DNA of 64,000 bases, taken from NCBI RefSeq assembly GCF_964355755.1, contig NC_092675.1, positions 28,174,912 to 28,238,911 on the forward strand. Reading direction: 5' to 3'. The notes below the pieces were generated by a model, which was given only the letters and a program-made list of their open reading frames with translations, was not told where the DNA came from and searched no databases. Both the position numbers and the translations under genes were made by a program. The DNA is from Antedon mediterranea. Taxonomy: Eukaryota > Echinodermata > Crinoidea > Comatulida > Antedonidae. Shown here piece after piece: positions 63,183 to 64,000 of the stretch (position 1 is the first letter of the stretch; the number at the start of each line of letters is the position of its first letter).

Positions 63183-63906
63183 TAATCGGTCGCGCGTGTT
63201 TGTCTGTTTGTTTTTTTAGCAGGATTAGGCCTACTCAAAAAAGTAATTACAAGATCTTTACCAAAATGACAGATAAAAATAGATATGTGGTCACTGGACC
63301 ATTCCATTAAATTTTGGGACCATGGTCCCAATTTTGGACCACTTTTTAGTATACTTTTCAGACCTTCTAGTGTTAAAAGATAGGACAAACTTTTTCAAAA
63401 GCCGGTGAGCAGTCTTAAAGTAACAAGTAAACTAAAATTGCATTTTCTCGAGAACTACTTGTCCAAAAAACTTCATTTTCGTACAAGTGGCAAGAGTTAT
63501 AATTTGTGATTTGATGCCAATTTTAAAACATAATTTGATTTAATGTGCACCTTTTTTGATGCGAGTAGTTTAAAAACCTATTTCTTTTCAAATCCCACTT
63601 GTTTGATTTTCGCGTTGCTGTTCTATTGTTAATCAACTGAAGCTATTGTTAATTGAAAGGGTTCTTACATAACCATTACACAAAACTCGCATACACATGC
63701 TTGTAGTGAAATTAGCCTAAATCACAAACAGCATTAATACACACACAAATATATATATTAATATATCCAATCAGACAGTACTGTTCCGATCTTATTAGAT
63801 CTCGTCAGTGCAGCTCAGGTTTCGAAAAATATATATATATATATTTTTTCCCGAAGAAATCTTATGTAGGAGAATTTTACAGTAGGCGGAGGTATGCATT
63901 CTCTAG
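63020..63906 (+). mobile_element. Helitron-like non-autonomous element, second copy
   Basis: Starts TTACCTCCCTCCGCC and ends TTTTACAGTAGGCGGAGGTA then TGCATTCTCTAG followed by T, as in the element at 14433-15037. The 5' end carries a five-fold array of a 29-bp unit around ACCTCCGCCAAGGAGGT (63020-63180). A widespread GTTTGTCTGTTTGT...AGCAGGATTA stretch follows. No coding capacity. The first 40 bp may overlap TRMT13 promoter sequence. Confidence 0.6.
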
Positions 63907-64000
63907 TTTTAATTAAAAATAATAATAGATATATAAATATTTCAAAATGTTGAAATGTTAGTGTCATGTGCTTTGGTGTGATGTTGAACAACTGTGTTTA

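Noticed and set aside
63020-63388. 122-codon minus-strand open frame with LLGGG repeats
   Set aside because: A by-product of the 29-bp hairpin array in the Helitron-like element.

Overview
This is intron-rich, AT-rich animal nuclear DNA. Exons have GT-AG borders with preserved phase, the proteins are metazoan (polo kinase, SPICE1, CCDC152, SREK1IP1, TM2D1, TRMT13), and introns and spacers are full of SINEs, MITEs, LINE tails and minisatellites. Repeat types and protein divergence suggest a marine invertebrate, most likely a deuterostome such as an echinoderm. The species call is inference. No prokaryotic operon, CRISPR array or defence system is present.

Layout. 0.9-2.1 kb: 3' part of a plus-strand FG-GAP/VCBS-like repeat protein. 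2.5-6.2 kb: spacer with a 20-bp minisatellite inside inverted repeats, a LINE fragment and a tRNA-derived SINE with target-site duplications. 6.26-32.5 kb: a complete minus-strand PLK2/PLK3-type polo-like kinase (13 coding exons, 655 aa) with a probable 5' non-coding exon and TATA/CCAAT promoter near 35.7-36.05 kb. 36.16-40.12 kb: 90 in-register copies of a 44-bp satellite. 40.8-48.0 kb: minus-strand SPICE1 homologue (13 exons, 787 aa). 49.3-52.6 kb: plus-strand CCDC152 homologue (249 aa), divergent from SPICE1. 53.4-55.55 kb: minus-strand SREK1IP1 homologue (156 aa). 56.3-58.5 kb: plus-strand TM2D1-like gene (189 aa) with an apparent AT-AC U12 intron. 58.9-62.9 kb: minus-strand TRMT13 homologue (472 aa). 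63.0-63.9 kb: a Helitron-like element next to the TRMT13 start.

Gene models were assembled by hand from splice sites. In every complete gene the exon lengths sum to a multiple of three and the length is close to the human protein. PLK2-type kinases and SPICE1 both act at centrosomes/centrioles and lie side by side; CCDC152 is an uncharacterised coiled-coil protein. SREK1IP1 is linked to splicing, TM2D1 to the membrane, TRMT13 to tRNA 2'-O-methylation. Co-regulation is not shown by the sequence beyond two head-to-head pairs (SPICE1/CCDC152 and SREK1IP1/TM2D1), each with TAGGCCTA-rich tracts in the shared spacer.

The most notable observations are the AT-AC intron, the 4-kb satellite abutting the kinase promoter, a Helitron-like insertion whose empty site survives in an adjacent tandem duplicate, a 5S-rRNA-derived SINE, and nine copies of one palindromic MITE family.
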